From RH-AL1 sp964245015 (GTDB taxonomy: Bacteria > Pseudomonadota > Alphaproteobacteria > Rhizobiales > Beijerinckiaceae), in the NCBI GenBank assembly GCA_964245015.1, contig CAXTMA010000001.1, positions 1 to 64,000 of the forward strand: a stretch of DNA of 64,000 bases, written 5' to 3'. The position numbers were made by a program, and so were the translations under genes. Positions within the stretch are counted from its first letter, which is position 1; every line of letters starts with the position of its first letter. This document shows, one piece after another, positions 45,178-55,257 of the stretch. The notes below the pieces were generated by a model. That model was not told the DNA's origin, did not search any database, and saw nothing but the letters and a program-made list of their open reading frames with translations.

Positions 45178-47459
45178 TGCCCGCAACCTCGGCATCCATC
45201 CAGGCCACCGGCGCGGTGCGCCGAGACGCCGCGCTCAAGGCGGCCGGCACCGCCCGCTACGCCGCCGACTTCCCGCACGCCGGCACGGCCTATGCCGCCC
45301 TGGTGCGATCCACCACCGCCAGGGGCGCGATCACCTCGATCGACACGGCGGCGGCCGAAGCCGTGCCCGGCGTCGCCCTCGTGCTCACCCACCGCAGCTT
45401 CAACCGCGGCGCTTTCGAGCACGGCATGGGGGACGAGACGTTCGCGATGAAGGGTGGCCACATGCAGTCTTCCTTCATGCCGCTGTCGTCCGACGCCGTG
45501 CATTATTCCGGGCAGATCGTCGGGCTGGTGCTCGCGGACACGCTGGAAGCCGCCGAGGAGGCTGCGGCCGGCGTGAAGGTCGGCTACGCCGCGGAAGCGG
45601 CCTCGGCCGACATGGACAAGCCGCGCACCGCCCCGGAAGTGAACGAGAAGGCCTCGCTGAAGAAGGGTGACGCCGATGCTGCCCTCGCCGCGGCGCCGGT
45701 GAAAATCGACCTGCGCTACGATACGCCGGCGCAGCACCACAACCCGATCGAACTCTACGCCACCACGGCCGCTTGGTCGGACGACAGGCTCACCGTGAAC
45801 GTGCCGAGCCAGTGGGTCGTCGGCACCCAGGCCGGCCTCGCCAAGATCTTCGGCATACCGATGGCGAACGTCCATGTGGAATGCCCCTACGTCGGCGGCG
45901 GCTTCGGCTCCAAGGCGACCATCCTGCCCCATGTCGTGCTGATCGCCGAAGCCGCGCGCCGGCTCGGCCGCCCGGTGAAGCTCTACGTCCCGCGCGACGC
46001 GATGTGGACGGTTGGCTCGTTCCGCCCGGCGACCCGCGCCAGGGTTGCCCTGGGGGCCGAGCGCGACGGCACGCTCACAGCCATCATCTTCGAGGAAACC
46101 GGGCAAAGCTCGGCCATCGACCACGTCGCCTTTCCCGGCTCGACGGCGATCTCGCGCATGTACGATTCCACCACGCTGCGCACCAGGCAGGGCACGGTGG
46201 CGACCGACGTCAACACGCCCGGCTTCCAGCGCGCTCCGGCCGAAGCCTCCTCGTTCTTCGGTTTCGAAAGCGCGATGGACGAGCTTGCCGAGGCGCTCGA
46301 CATGGACCCGATCGCCTTGCGCCTGAAGAACGAGCCGGCGGTGGACCCGATGAAGGGCGTGCCCTGGTCGAGCCGCTCGCTGGTGCAGTGCTTCGAGCGC
46401 GGCGCCGAGCTGTTCGGCTGGAACAACCGCAAGGCGACGCCGGGCTCCACGACCTTGCCCGACGGCACGCTCGTCGGCTACGGCTGCGCCACGGCGACCT
46501 ATCCGTCGGCGATGGCACCCGCGGCCGCACGCGTCACCTTGAAGGGGAACGGGTCGCTGCTGGTCGAAACAGCGGCGCATGACCTCGGTACCGGCGCCTA
46601 TACCGTGCTCGGCAGCATCGCCGGCGTCGTGCTCGGTGTCCCCGAGGCATCGATCACCGTGAAGCTCGGCGACACCATCCTGCCGTCGGGTCCGATGGCG
46701 GGGGGCTCGATCACCACCGGCTCGGCAGGTTCGGCGATCCACAAGGCGGCGGTCGCTCTGCGTGACCGTCTGGCGACGGCGGCGACGGCCGGCGAGGGCA
46801 CGCCCTTCGCCGGGATCGTGCCTTCGACCCTGGCGTTCGCCGACGGCAGGATCATGGCGCCCGGTGGTCAGGCCCATGCGCTCGCCGACGTGCTGGCGGG
46901 GCTGGGCTGGCCCGAAGTGGCCGAACTGGCGGAATGGAAGCCGCGCTCCATGGACGAGAAGAAGGCGAGGGGCGGCCTCGACGGCAGCATGGCGATGGCC
47001 GGGCCGATCTCGGACGTGTCGAGCTTCTCCTTCGGGGCGCAGTTCGCCGAGGTGCACGTCGATCCCATCCTGCGCACGATCCGCATCGCGCGCATGGTTG
47101 GCGTCTTCGCCTGCGGCAAGATCATCAACGAGCGCACGGCCCATTCCAACCTTGCCGGCGGCATGGTGTGGGGCGCCGGCTTCGCCCTGCTGGAGCAGAG
47201 CAAGGTCGATGGTCCGCAGGCCAAGTTCGCCAATGCCGACCTCGCGGGCTACCACATCGCCACGTCGGCCGACATCGGCGAGGTGATCGTGGAAACGATC
47301 GACGAGACGGATACGGCGGTCAACCTGATCGGGGTCAAGGCGGTCGGCGAGATCGGCATCGTCGGCATGCCGGCGGCCATCGCCAACGCGGTCTACAACG
47401 CGACCGGCATTCGCGTCCGCAAGACGCCGATCCTTGTCGAGGACCTGCTGCAGCGGTAG
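45177..47459 (+). CDS. Molybdenum hydroxylase catalytic subunit (PaoC-like aldehyde oxidoreductase)
   Basis: 760 residues. Molybdopterin-binding segments include VGGGFGSKATILPHVVLIAE, PAEASSFFGFESAMDELAE and TTGSAGSAIHKAAV. The catalytic glutamate is Glu725 in GVKAVGEIGIVG. By analogy with PaoABC it would oxidise aldehydes, probably aromatic ones, to acids. The substrate is not shown by the sequence. No XdhC-like chaperone or MoCo-modifying gene lies next to it. A GC-rich hairpin follows 15 bases after the stop. Confidence 0.88.
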   Translation: MPATSASIQATGAVRRDAALKAAGTARYAADFPHAGTAYAALVRSTTARGAITSIDTAAAEAVPGVALVLTHRSFNRGAFEHGMGDETFAMKGGHMQSSFMPLSSDAVHYSGQIVGLVLADTLEAAEEAAAGVKVGYAAEAASADMDKPRTAPEVNEKASLKKGDADAALAAAPVKIDLRYDTPAQHHNPIELYATTAAWSDDRLTVNVPSQWVVGTQAGLAKIFGIPMANVHVECPYVGGGFGSKATILPHVVLIAEAARRLGRPVKLYVPRDAMWTVGSFRPATRARVALGAERDGTLTAIIFEETGQSSAIDHVAFPGSTAISRMYDSTTLRTRQGTVATDVNTPGFQRAPAEASSFFGFESAMDELAEALDMDPIALRLKNEPAVDPMKGVPWSSRSLVQCFERGAELFGWNNRKATPGSTTLPDGTLVGYGCATATYPSAMAPAAARVTLKGNGSLLVETAAHDLGTGAYTVLGSIAGVVLGVPEASITVKLGDTILPSGPMAGGSITTGSAGSAIHKAAVALRDRLATAATAGEGTPFAGIVPSTLAFADGRIMAPGGQAHALADVLAGLGWPEVAELAEWKPRSMDEKKARGGLDGSMAMAGPISDVSSFSFGAQFAEVHVDPILRTIRIARMVGVFACGKIINERTAHSNLAGGMVWGAGFALLEQSKVDGPQAKFANADLAGYHIATSADIGEVIVETIDETDTAVNLIGVKAVGEIGIVGMPAAIANAVYNATGIRVRKTPILVEDLLQR

Positions 47460-47474
47460 GCGTCGGCTCCGCCG

Positions 47475-47493
47475 CCTGCCGGTCGGCGGCAGG
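47475..47493 (+). terminator. Stem-loop after the molybdenum hydroxylase operon
   Basis: A perfect 7-bp inverted repeat, CCTGCCG/CGGCAGG, with a five-base loop, 15 bases after the catalytic subunit stop. It may act in both directions, because the DUF3309 gene ends 48 bases further on the other strand. Confidence 0.5.
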
Positions 47494-47540
47494 GGCGCGG
47501 GTCGTTTGGGCAAGTCGCGGGCAAGCTTTCGCGGGCCTGC

Positions 47541-47705
47541 TCAGATGCGGCCGTGTCCGAAAACCAGGTAGAGGACCAGCAGCAGGATCAGCAGGCCGCC
47601 GATGCCGCCGAGCCCGCCCAGGCCGAAGCCGCCGCTGGAATAGCCGTAATACCCGCCGCCGCCGAACAGCAGCACCACGATCAGGATGATGACAAGGAGC
47701 GACAT
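47541..47705 (-). CDS. DUF3309 family small membrane protein
   Basis: 54 residues, with two membrane segments and a glycine-rich centre: MSLLVIILIIVVLLFGGGG, then YYGYSSGGFGLGGLGGIGGL and LILLLVLYLVFGHGRI. This matches the short DUF3309 proteins found widely in alphaproteobacteria. The function is unknown; a stress or membrane role is often guessed. The protein was read directly from the sequence, as it is below usual ORF cut-offs. Confidence 0.85.
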   Translation of the reverse strand: MSLLVIILIVVLLFGGGGYYGYSSGGFGLGGLGGIGGLLILLLVLYLVFGHGRI

Positions 47706-47881
47706 GGTGCCTCGGTCGGAGCTGTTCGTCGTGCGAGAGGGATGACGAAGTGAGTCTATGGGAGGCGGCCGGCGGTTGGCTGCCTAGACGTTGGACCAGC
47801 CGCGACGAGGTGTGGCTGTCGTTGGGGTGGCTGTTCCTGGGAGGATCGCTTGCAAGATCCGTTCGCCTTTGCGTCGCGGCT

Positions 47882-48169
47882 TCAAGACACCGCCGCGATC
47901 TTGTCGGCCATCGACTGCGCCTTGTCCCGACGGGTCGAGAAGATCAGCGTGAAGAACGTGCGCTGGACACCCATCTCCGCGAGCTTGGCCTCGCAGCGCT
48001 CGGCGAGGCGGCAGATGTCGTTCAACTCGCCTTCGATGTTGGTGCCGTTGGGATGCATGACGGCGGTAAGGCCGCTTGCCTCGATGATCGCCTTGAGTTC
48101 GCGGACGTAGGGCGACACCGACGGTCCGACGCCCATCGGCACGATGCATAGATCGGCGGCAACCTTCAT
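47882..48169 (-). CDS. MTH1187/YkoF-type thiamine-binding protein
   Basis: 95 residues of the former DUF77 family: MKVAADLCIVPMGVGPSVSP, then TAVMHPNGTNIEGELNDICR and FTLIFSTRRDKAQSMADKI. Members form ferredoxin-like tetramers that bind thiamine-like ligands. The ATG follows GAGGGCAG. Any link to the ThDP-dependent Oxc is remote in distance and speculative. Confidence 0.85.
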   Translation of the reverse strand: MKVAADLCIVPMGVGPSVSPYVRELKAIIEASGLTAVMHPNGTNIEGELNDICRLAERCEAKLAEMGVQRTFFTLIFSTRRDKAQSMADKIAAVS

Positions 48170-48686
48170 GGATCTGCCCTCGATGGGATATGGTTGAAAC
48201 GATTTCCAGCAAATGAGGCCGGCCGCACGACCTTGGCAACCGCCGTTCGATCGATCGGCAGCTCGCCCGATGAGGTCGCCAACCTCCGCGGGCCTCGGCC
48301 TGTTCTTCGCGCCACCACATGCAAAGTCGCGGGATGGCGAGGGACAGGGCCCTCGCAGCCCTTTCGGAAACAAGAGCCCGAACTCGCGCGATGCAGCCGG
48401 CATAGCGGAGGTGAAACACGATACGCGCGGCCGCCGCGATTCCACGCTGATTTGTGACCCGTGGCGAGCGCAACGACCCGCTCGGCGCAATCCGCGAGCG
48501 CCGGGCGCGGTCCAAGACGTCGCCGCGTGTACGGCGCCGAGACGCCCCGCGTCGCTGGTGGCGCCGTCGATGAGGATGTCGTCCGCTGCCATGCCTTTCG
48601 CCCCGGGCTTCAGCAAGCCTTCGATCATCGCCGGAGGCGGGCGCCGCCCGTCGCGGCGGATGCCCGCTTCCGCCGGCCGGGCCGGC
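48170..48686. other. Intergenic region, no gene recognised
   Basis: 517 bases. A reverse-strand frame here contains MIEGLLKPGAKGMAADDILI and then low-complexity sequence. It resembles no family I know and has no Shine-Dalgarno sequence, so I leave it uncalled. Confidence 0.4.
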
Positions 48687-49583
48687 TTACACAGCCGCCA
48701 CGTCCGCGAAGCCGCGAAGCCGGGCCGCGATGACATCGCCCACCGCCTCGGTTGCCGCGCGCCGCGCGAACTGCGCGCGCGAGGCGATCCGCACGGTTCG
48801 TCCCGCCCGCGCCGCCAACGGACGCAGCGTGAGCCCGGTATCCTGCGCCGCGCCGGCGGCGAGTCCGGGAACCAGCGTCGTCCCGTAGCCGGCGGCCACC
48901 ATGTTCAGCAGCGTCGTGAGGCTCGCGGCTCGCATGGCGCCGCCCAGGGCACCGCTCGCGCCGCAGGCGGTCAGCGCCTGATCGCGCAGGCAGTGCCCAT
49001 CGGCAAGGACAAGAATGTCGCGCGCCAGATCCGCCTCGTCGACGGCCGCGCGGTTGGCCAGCGGGTGCTCGGGCGGCAGGGCCGCGAGGAACGGCTCGAC
49101 GAAGAGCGCCCGGCTCGTCAGGTCCGCCCCATCCGGCTCTGTCGCCAGCAGAACGGCATCGAGTTCGTGGGCCCGCAAGCGCTCCAGCAGTGCCGGGGTC
49201 AGATCCTCCCACGGCTCGACCTCAAGCGCCGGCAGCGCCTGGCGGATGGGGTCGAAGATCAGGGGAAGGAGGTAGGGTGCCAACGTCGGGATCATGCCGA
49301 GCCGAAAACGGCCGGCCAGCGGGTCACCGAGGTTGCGCGCCACGGCGAGCATCGCATCCGTTTCCGCGACCGCGACGCGGGCATGGCCGATCAGCCGCTC
49401 GCAAGCGGCTGTCCGCATAGCCCCCTTGCTTGTGCGTTCGAACAGCGTGACGCCAAGCGCTTCCTCCAGCTTGCGGACCTGGACGGACAAGGTCGGCTGG
49501 CTGATGCCGCAGGCGCTTGCCGCCCGCCCGAAATTCTCGTGCTGCGCCAAGGCGAGGAGATAGCGTAGATCCTGGACGTTCAC
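48687..49583 (-). CDS. oxyR: Hydrogen peroxide-inducible regulator OxyR
   Basis: 298 residues, LysR family. The HTH is ENFGRAASACGISQPTLSVQ and the effector domain carries the OxyR redox pair Cys198 and Cys207 in DGHCLRDQALTACG, aligned with Cys199/Cys208 of E. coli. Disulfide formation by peroxide activates the protein. It is divergent from katG across a 296-bp gap containing an OxyR half-site 22 bases upstream of its own start, so it probably represses itself and activates katG. Confidence 0.93.
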   Translation of the reverse strand: MNVQDLRYLLALAQHENFGRAASACGISQPTLSVQVRKLEEALGVTLFERTSKGAMRTAACERLIGHARVAVAETDAMLAVARNLGDPLAGRFRLGMIPTLAPYLLPLIFDPIRQALPALEVEPWEDLTPALLERLRAHELDAVLLATEPDGADLTSRALFVEPFLAALPPEHPLANRAAVDEADLARDILVLADGHCLRDQALTACGASGALGGAMRAASLTTLLNMVAAGYGTTLVPGLAAGAAQDTGLTLRPLAARAGRTVRIASRAQFARRAATEAVGDVIAARLRGFADVAAV

Positions 49584-49604
49584 GACGCCGGCTGATTTCT
49601 GCTC

Positions 49605-49619
49605 ATAGGCGATGCCTAT
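49605..49619. promoter_or_regulatory. OxyR-type binding motif in the oxyR-katG gap
   Basis: ATAG-N7-CTAT, an exact match to one half of the tandem OxyR recognition pattern. It is followed 7 bases later by ATCG, a degraded second half. It overlaps the likely oxyR promoter and is about 260 bp from katG. Confidence 0.65.
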
Positions 49620-49879
49620 AGCATCGATCGAATGGAAGGGCTTTTCCTTTTGCTTCGAAAATGGCTATGATCTTGCCGATGGCAGGCGCGGCAGCATAGC
49701 GGGTGCCGGTTCAGGTCGGTCGTCATGCGGCAGCACCGCCCGCCGACCGGCGAAGCGCGGCGCTTCCGGCGTCGGCCGCCTTTCACAAGGGCGGGTGGCG
49801 CCCCAGATCAGGCTTCACAAAACGTTTCGACCCTGGTCCACGCCCACGGTCGATCGATGCAAACGGGACGGAGATCACC

Positions 49880-52090
<2,211 letters not shown>

Positions 52091-52103
52091 TCGCGGCGAC
52101 ATG

Positions 52104-52131
52104 GCGCCCGGATGCGGTTGCGTCCGGGCGC
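52104..52131 (+). terminator. Stem-loop terminator after katG
   Basis: A perfect 9-bp inverted repeat, GCGCCCGGA/TCCGGGCGC, with a 10-base loop, 13 bases after the katG stop. Confidence 0.65.
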
Positions 52132-52205
52132 GCTTCGACAAGGCTGGTCGCCGGTGTGGAATGGGTGCTGCCGAGGTTGGTCGCAGTCGGCGCCTCGGCC
52201 GCGCA

Positions 52206-52706
52206 TCACGACGTGAGTCGCCAGGGCTCCGCAGCGTGGGGCTCCACCGAACGATGCTGCGGCGAAGCGGACTCGGGCGACGTCGTTGATGCAGGGACCT
52301 TCGCGACCCTCGGCCGCCGCGGCAATCGGCGAAAGGTCATCGCCCAGAAGGCGACGCCGGCCACGGCACCCGATGCCCCGACTGCGGCGATGAAGGCGAG
52401 TTCGGTCGCCTGATCGCGAGGCGAGAAACCCCATACGATGAACGCCAGCAGGAACGGCGCCGTGGCCACCAGCGCGCCCACGGACGCGGACCCCATGAGG
52501 TCGACCCGGAAGTCGCGAACGAGCAGGTAGGCCGGTACGCCGAACACCAGGGCGATGGGATAAGCCCCGAAGGCGAGGCCCAGCGGGACGAAGACGACCG
52601 CCGCCACGTCGAAGGAGGGAGAGGCCGACATCCGGTCCGCGATGGCGGCGATGAGGTCGAGCGCGAGGCAGCCGACCCCGGGCGCGACGAGGAAGGCGAG
52701 CACCAC
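52206..52706 (-). CDS. Four-helix membrane protein, 5' end possibly lost at a breakpoint
   Basis: About 166 residues if a GTG at the breakpoint is used. Four hydrophobic segments are VVLAFLVAPGVGCLALDLIA, then VAAVVFVPLGLAFGAYPIAL, ALVATAPFLLAFIVWG and GASGAVAGVAFWAMTF, and the tail is polar. I do not recognise the family. There is no Shine-Dalgarno sequence before the first possible start. The frame runs upstream directly into sequence antisense to the sigma-54 activator fragment, so the original start may have been removed when the two were joined. Confidence 0.6.
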   Translation of the reverse strand: MVLAFLVAPGVGCLALDLIAAIADRMSASPSFDVAAVVFVPLGLAFGAYPIALVFGVPAYLLVRDFRVDLMGSASVGALVATAPFLLAFIVWGFSPRDQATELAFIAAVGASGAVAGVAFWAMTFRRLPRRPRVAKVPASTTSPESASPQHRSVEPHAAEPWRLTS

Positions 52707-52712
52707 GGCGCT

Positions 52713-53366
52713 GACAAGGGCACGCTGTTCCTGGACGAGGTCGGCGAGATGCCGCTGCCGTTGCAGGTCAAGCTGCTGCGCTTCCTGCAGGAGGGGACCT
52801 TCGTGCAGGTCGGCGGCCGGGTGCAGCGGCGATCCGATGTCCGCGTGGTGGCGGCGACGCATCGCGACCTCGATGCCATGTTGCGGGACGGCTCGTTCCG
52901 CGAAGATCTGTTCTACCGCCTCCGCGGCATGATCCTGCGCACCCCGAGCCTTGCCGAGCGTCCCGCGGACGTGACGCTCCTCGCCGCCTGCTTCCTCCGA
53001 CGAGGCTTTCCGAAAGCGAAACTGTCGGCGGACGCGTCCGCCTTCCTGGCGGAGCGGTCCTGGTCCGGCAACGTGCGCGAGTTGCGCACGGTGGTCGAAA
53101 CCGCCGCCGCCATCGCCGAGAAGAATGTCGTCGATGCCGACACGCTGCGGTTCGCTTGCGGAGACGACCGCGCCGTCGCCTGCCCGCCGGCTGAGGGCGT
53201 GACGCTGGAGCAGGCCGTTCTCGCGCTGGAAGCGCGGATGCTGAGCCGGGCGCTCGACGACACCGGCGGCAACCAGTCGGAGGCGGCGCGGCGGCTCGGC
53301 CTGTCGAGGGGCGGCTTCATCAAGAAGCTGGGACGTTACGGGATGCGGCGGGGCGACGCCGGCTGA
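52713..53366 (+). pseudogene. Truncated sigma-54-dependent (NtrC/AcoR-like) activator
   Basis: The frame opens in mid-domain with DKGTLFLDEVGEMPLPLQVK, which is the Walker B region of an enhancer-binding AAA+ domain. Sensor I follows (RVVAATHRDLDAMLRDGSF), then REDLFYRL, the arginine-containing WSGNVRELRTVVE, and a Fis-type HTH (NQSEAARRLGLSRGGF). Walker A, the GAFTGA loop and any sensory domain are missing. It cannot hydrolyse ATP or contact sigma-54, though the DNA-binding end is intact. An ATG at 52749 would give a 205-residue protein. Confidence 0.8.
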
Positions 53367-53678
53367 GCAGCCTGTCGCAAGCCCGCTCACATGTTGCATT
53401 CGAAGCAGATTTCGTTTTTGCGTCGTGCAATCGGGCGTAACGCATTCCATCTAAAGCAGTCGAGGATCGGCGGTCGAACACGCCAGTCGGCGCAGGCAGG
53501 CTCGATCCTCGTGTGCGAGGGGCGGGCAGGGCGGAACGGAAGCTTTGGTTCGTCCTGTGGGGTCGGGTTCGCTTGAAAAGCGCCGTGCACCTTCCCGTTC
53601 GATGTTCTAGGTTGTTTCCCATCCGTCGCCGCGCCGTTTCTGCCCCGGTCGCGTGATGAGACGTGTCGAAGCCGAGCC

Positions 53679-53888
53679 GTGAAAACCAACGATCCCTGCA
53701 TTTCGGTCTGCCAGTTCGACGGGCGAACGGGATGGTGTCACGGCTGCGGCCGGACCATCCCCGAGATCCGTGCCTGGAAGAAGATGACGCCATTCCGGCG
53801 CACCGCGCTGGTACGCGAGCTGCCGCGACGCGTCCGACAGATCGCGTCCCAGAAGAGCAACGAAGCCGACGATGGCGGCGCTGCCTGA
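53679..53888 (+). CDS. DUF1289 domain protein
   Basis: 69 residues from a GTG. The family motif is complete: PCISVC, then WCHGCGRTIPEIRAW with four cysteines that probably bind a metal or cluster, followed by a basic tail. The function is unknown. The gene lies alone between the activator fragment and a repeat-bearing gap. It is a typical small alphaproteobacterial DUF1289 protein. Confidence 0.82.
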   Translation: MKTNDPCISVCQFDGRTGWCHGCGRTIPEIRAWKKMTPFRRTALVRELPRRVRQIASQKSNEADDGGAA

Positions 53889-54413
53889 CGCCAAGCCGAT
53901 CGATCGGCTGCTCCCGGCAAGAAACTTTCCGCATTCGGAACGAAAGATCTGAAGCTCTTGTCGCAGCCAAGCGACAACGTCGCCTCGCTCGCCTCAGGAA
54001 AACGCGAGGCGTTCTTCAGCGTCGGACCGAAAAGGGTGCAGCGGTTTTCGCACAAATCCGATGCCGCGCAACAATTCAGAGCATCGCACCGGAGCCGATC
54101 TCCGGCCGGCTCTTCAGAGGTCCGACGACGTTCAGCCGCGCCCTGAGTTGCCGCAGTCGGCCGTTCGTGCCGACACCGCTGCCCGATTCGATGCGAGGTC
54201 GATGCTGGAAGCGCGGTGTCTGCGGTGTGGTGGCAGCGCCCTCGCGCACGCCCTCGAACTTCGTAGGTGGAGTTTCTCGCAAGAGCAGTGAACCGGACGG
54301 CGCGCGGCGGTTTCGAACCTTTCGGTGCGCCTCGGCGAGTCGGAGCAGCACGATGACAGCTCACGCGACGGAGGCCGTTGTCACCATCGGTCCATCGCCG
54401 GCCCGCGGCAGGG
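53889..54413. other. Intergenic region with a family A repeat
   Basis: 525 bases without a supported gene. A family A element occupies 54018-54101; the rest shows only short Arg-rich frames. Confidence 0.5.
54018..54101. repeat. Palindromic intergenic element, family A, diverged copy
   Basis: Contains AGCGTCGGACCGAAAAG, then GCAGCGGTTTTCGCACAAA, TCCGATGCCGCGCAACAATT and AGAGCATCGCACCGGAGCC, in the same orientation as the copy at 38474. Confidence 0.7.
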
Positions 54414-54926
54414 TCAGCTCTGTTCTTCGCCGATCACCGTCACCGCCCGGCGGTTCTGCGACCAGCAGGAGATGTCGTTGCACACCGCCACCGGCCGCTC
54501 CTTGCCGTAGGAGGTCGTGCGGATGCGCGAGCCCGCGATTCCGCGGGTGACGAGGTACTGCTTGGTGTTCTCCGCCCGGCGGGCGCTGAGGCCGAAGTTG
54601 TATTCGCGGGTGCCGCGCTCGTCGGCGTGGCCTTCCACGGTGATGGCGCCACGGTCGTAGCGTTGCAGCCACGCGGCCTGCTTGTTGAGCGTTTCCTCGG
54701 CACGCGGGGTGAGGTCGGTCGAATCCGACTCGAAGAAGACGCGGTCGCCGACGTTCTGGGCGAAGTCCTGCGGGCTGCCGGGTACGGCGCCGGCGCTGGC
54801 GGTGAGATCTTCCGGCGTCTTGGAACAGGCGGCGAGACCGAACCCGCCGCCGAGCGCCACGGCCAGCACGGCGGTGCGCAGACAGGTGCGGCGCAGCCGT
54901 GCGGCGGCAAATGCTTTGGAACTCAT
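54414..54926 (-). CDS. pal: Peptidoglycan-associated lipoprotein
   Basis: 170 residues. A lipoprotein signal peptide ends in the lipobox GLAAC. The OmpA-like domain contains the peptidoglycan-binding core ITVEGHADERGTREYNFGLS then ARRAENTKQYL. It belongs to the Tol-Pal outer-membrane constriction system. The tolQRAB genes that usually precede it are not here, so pal stands alone. The ATG follows TAGGATC. Confidence 0.92.
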   Translation of the reverse strand: MSSKAFAAARLRRTCLRTAVLAVALGGGFGLAACSKTPEDLTASAGAVPGSPQDFAQNVGDRVFFESDSTDLTPRAEETLNKQAAWLQRYDRGAITVEGHADERGTREYNFGLSARRAENTKQYLVTRGIAGSRIRTTSYGKERPVAVCNDISCWSQNRRAVTVIGEEQS

Positions 54927-55257
54927 GATCCTAACCCCCGATCCTACGCAGCCCACCTCGCCTTCACGAGCCGTCACCGGTTGCTCTCGCTTCGCCGATC
55001 TTGGCCAGCCGATAAAGAAAGCCTTGATGGCCGCTTTACGGCGCAACACCGGCGTTCCCCGGCTTGAACCCGCCGTGTTGCCGCACTAGCACAGGTCGGC
55101 TACACCGTTTATGAGCAGATACCTGTACCGGCTGGTACGTGTACCGTGACCCGGCGGGACTGGCTCATCGGTCGAGGTTTGGTGGACGAGCTTCGGCCCT
55201 GTCTCCGGCATCTCGGGCGCGCGCAGCATGTTTCGATCGGTTGATCGAGGGAGCCCG

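Noticed and set aside
45174..47513. A 779-codon reverse-strand open frame opposite the molybdenum hydroxylase subunit
   Set aside because: It is a shadow frame caused by high GC; its residues are low-complexity His/Arg/Gly and the forward frame has full family homology.
55110..55150. GTACC-N4-GGTAC palindrome with a nearby GTACCG repeat upstream of the MMPL gene
   Set aside because: The arms are only five bases and no matching second site or linked regulator was found, so I did not call an operator.
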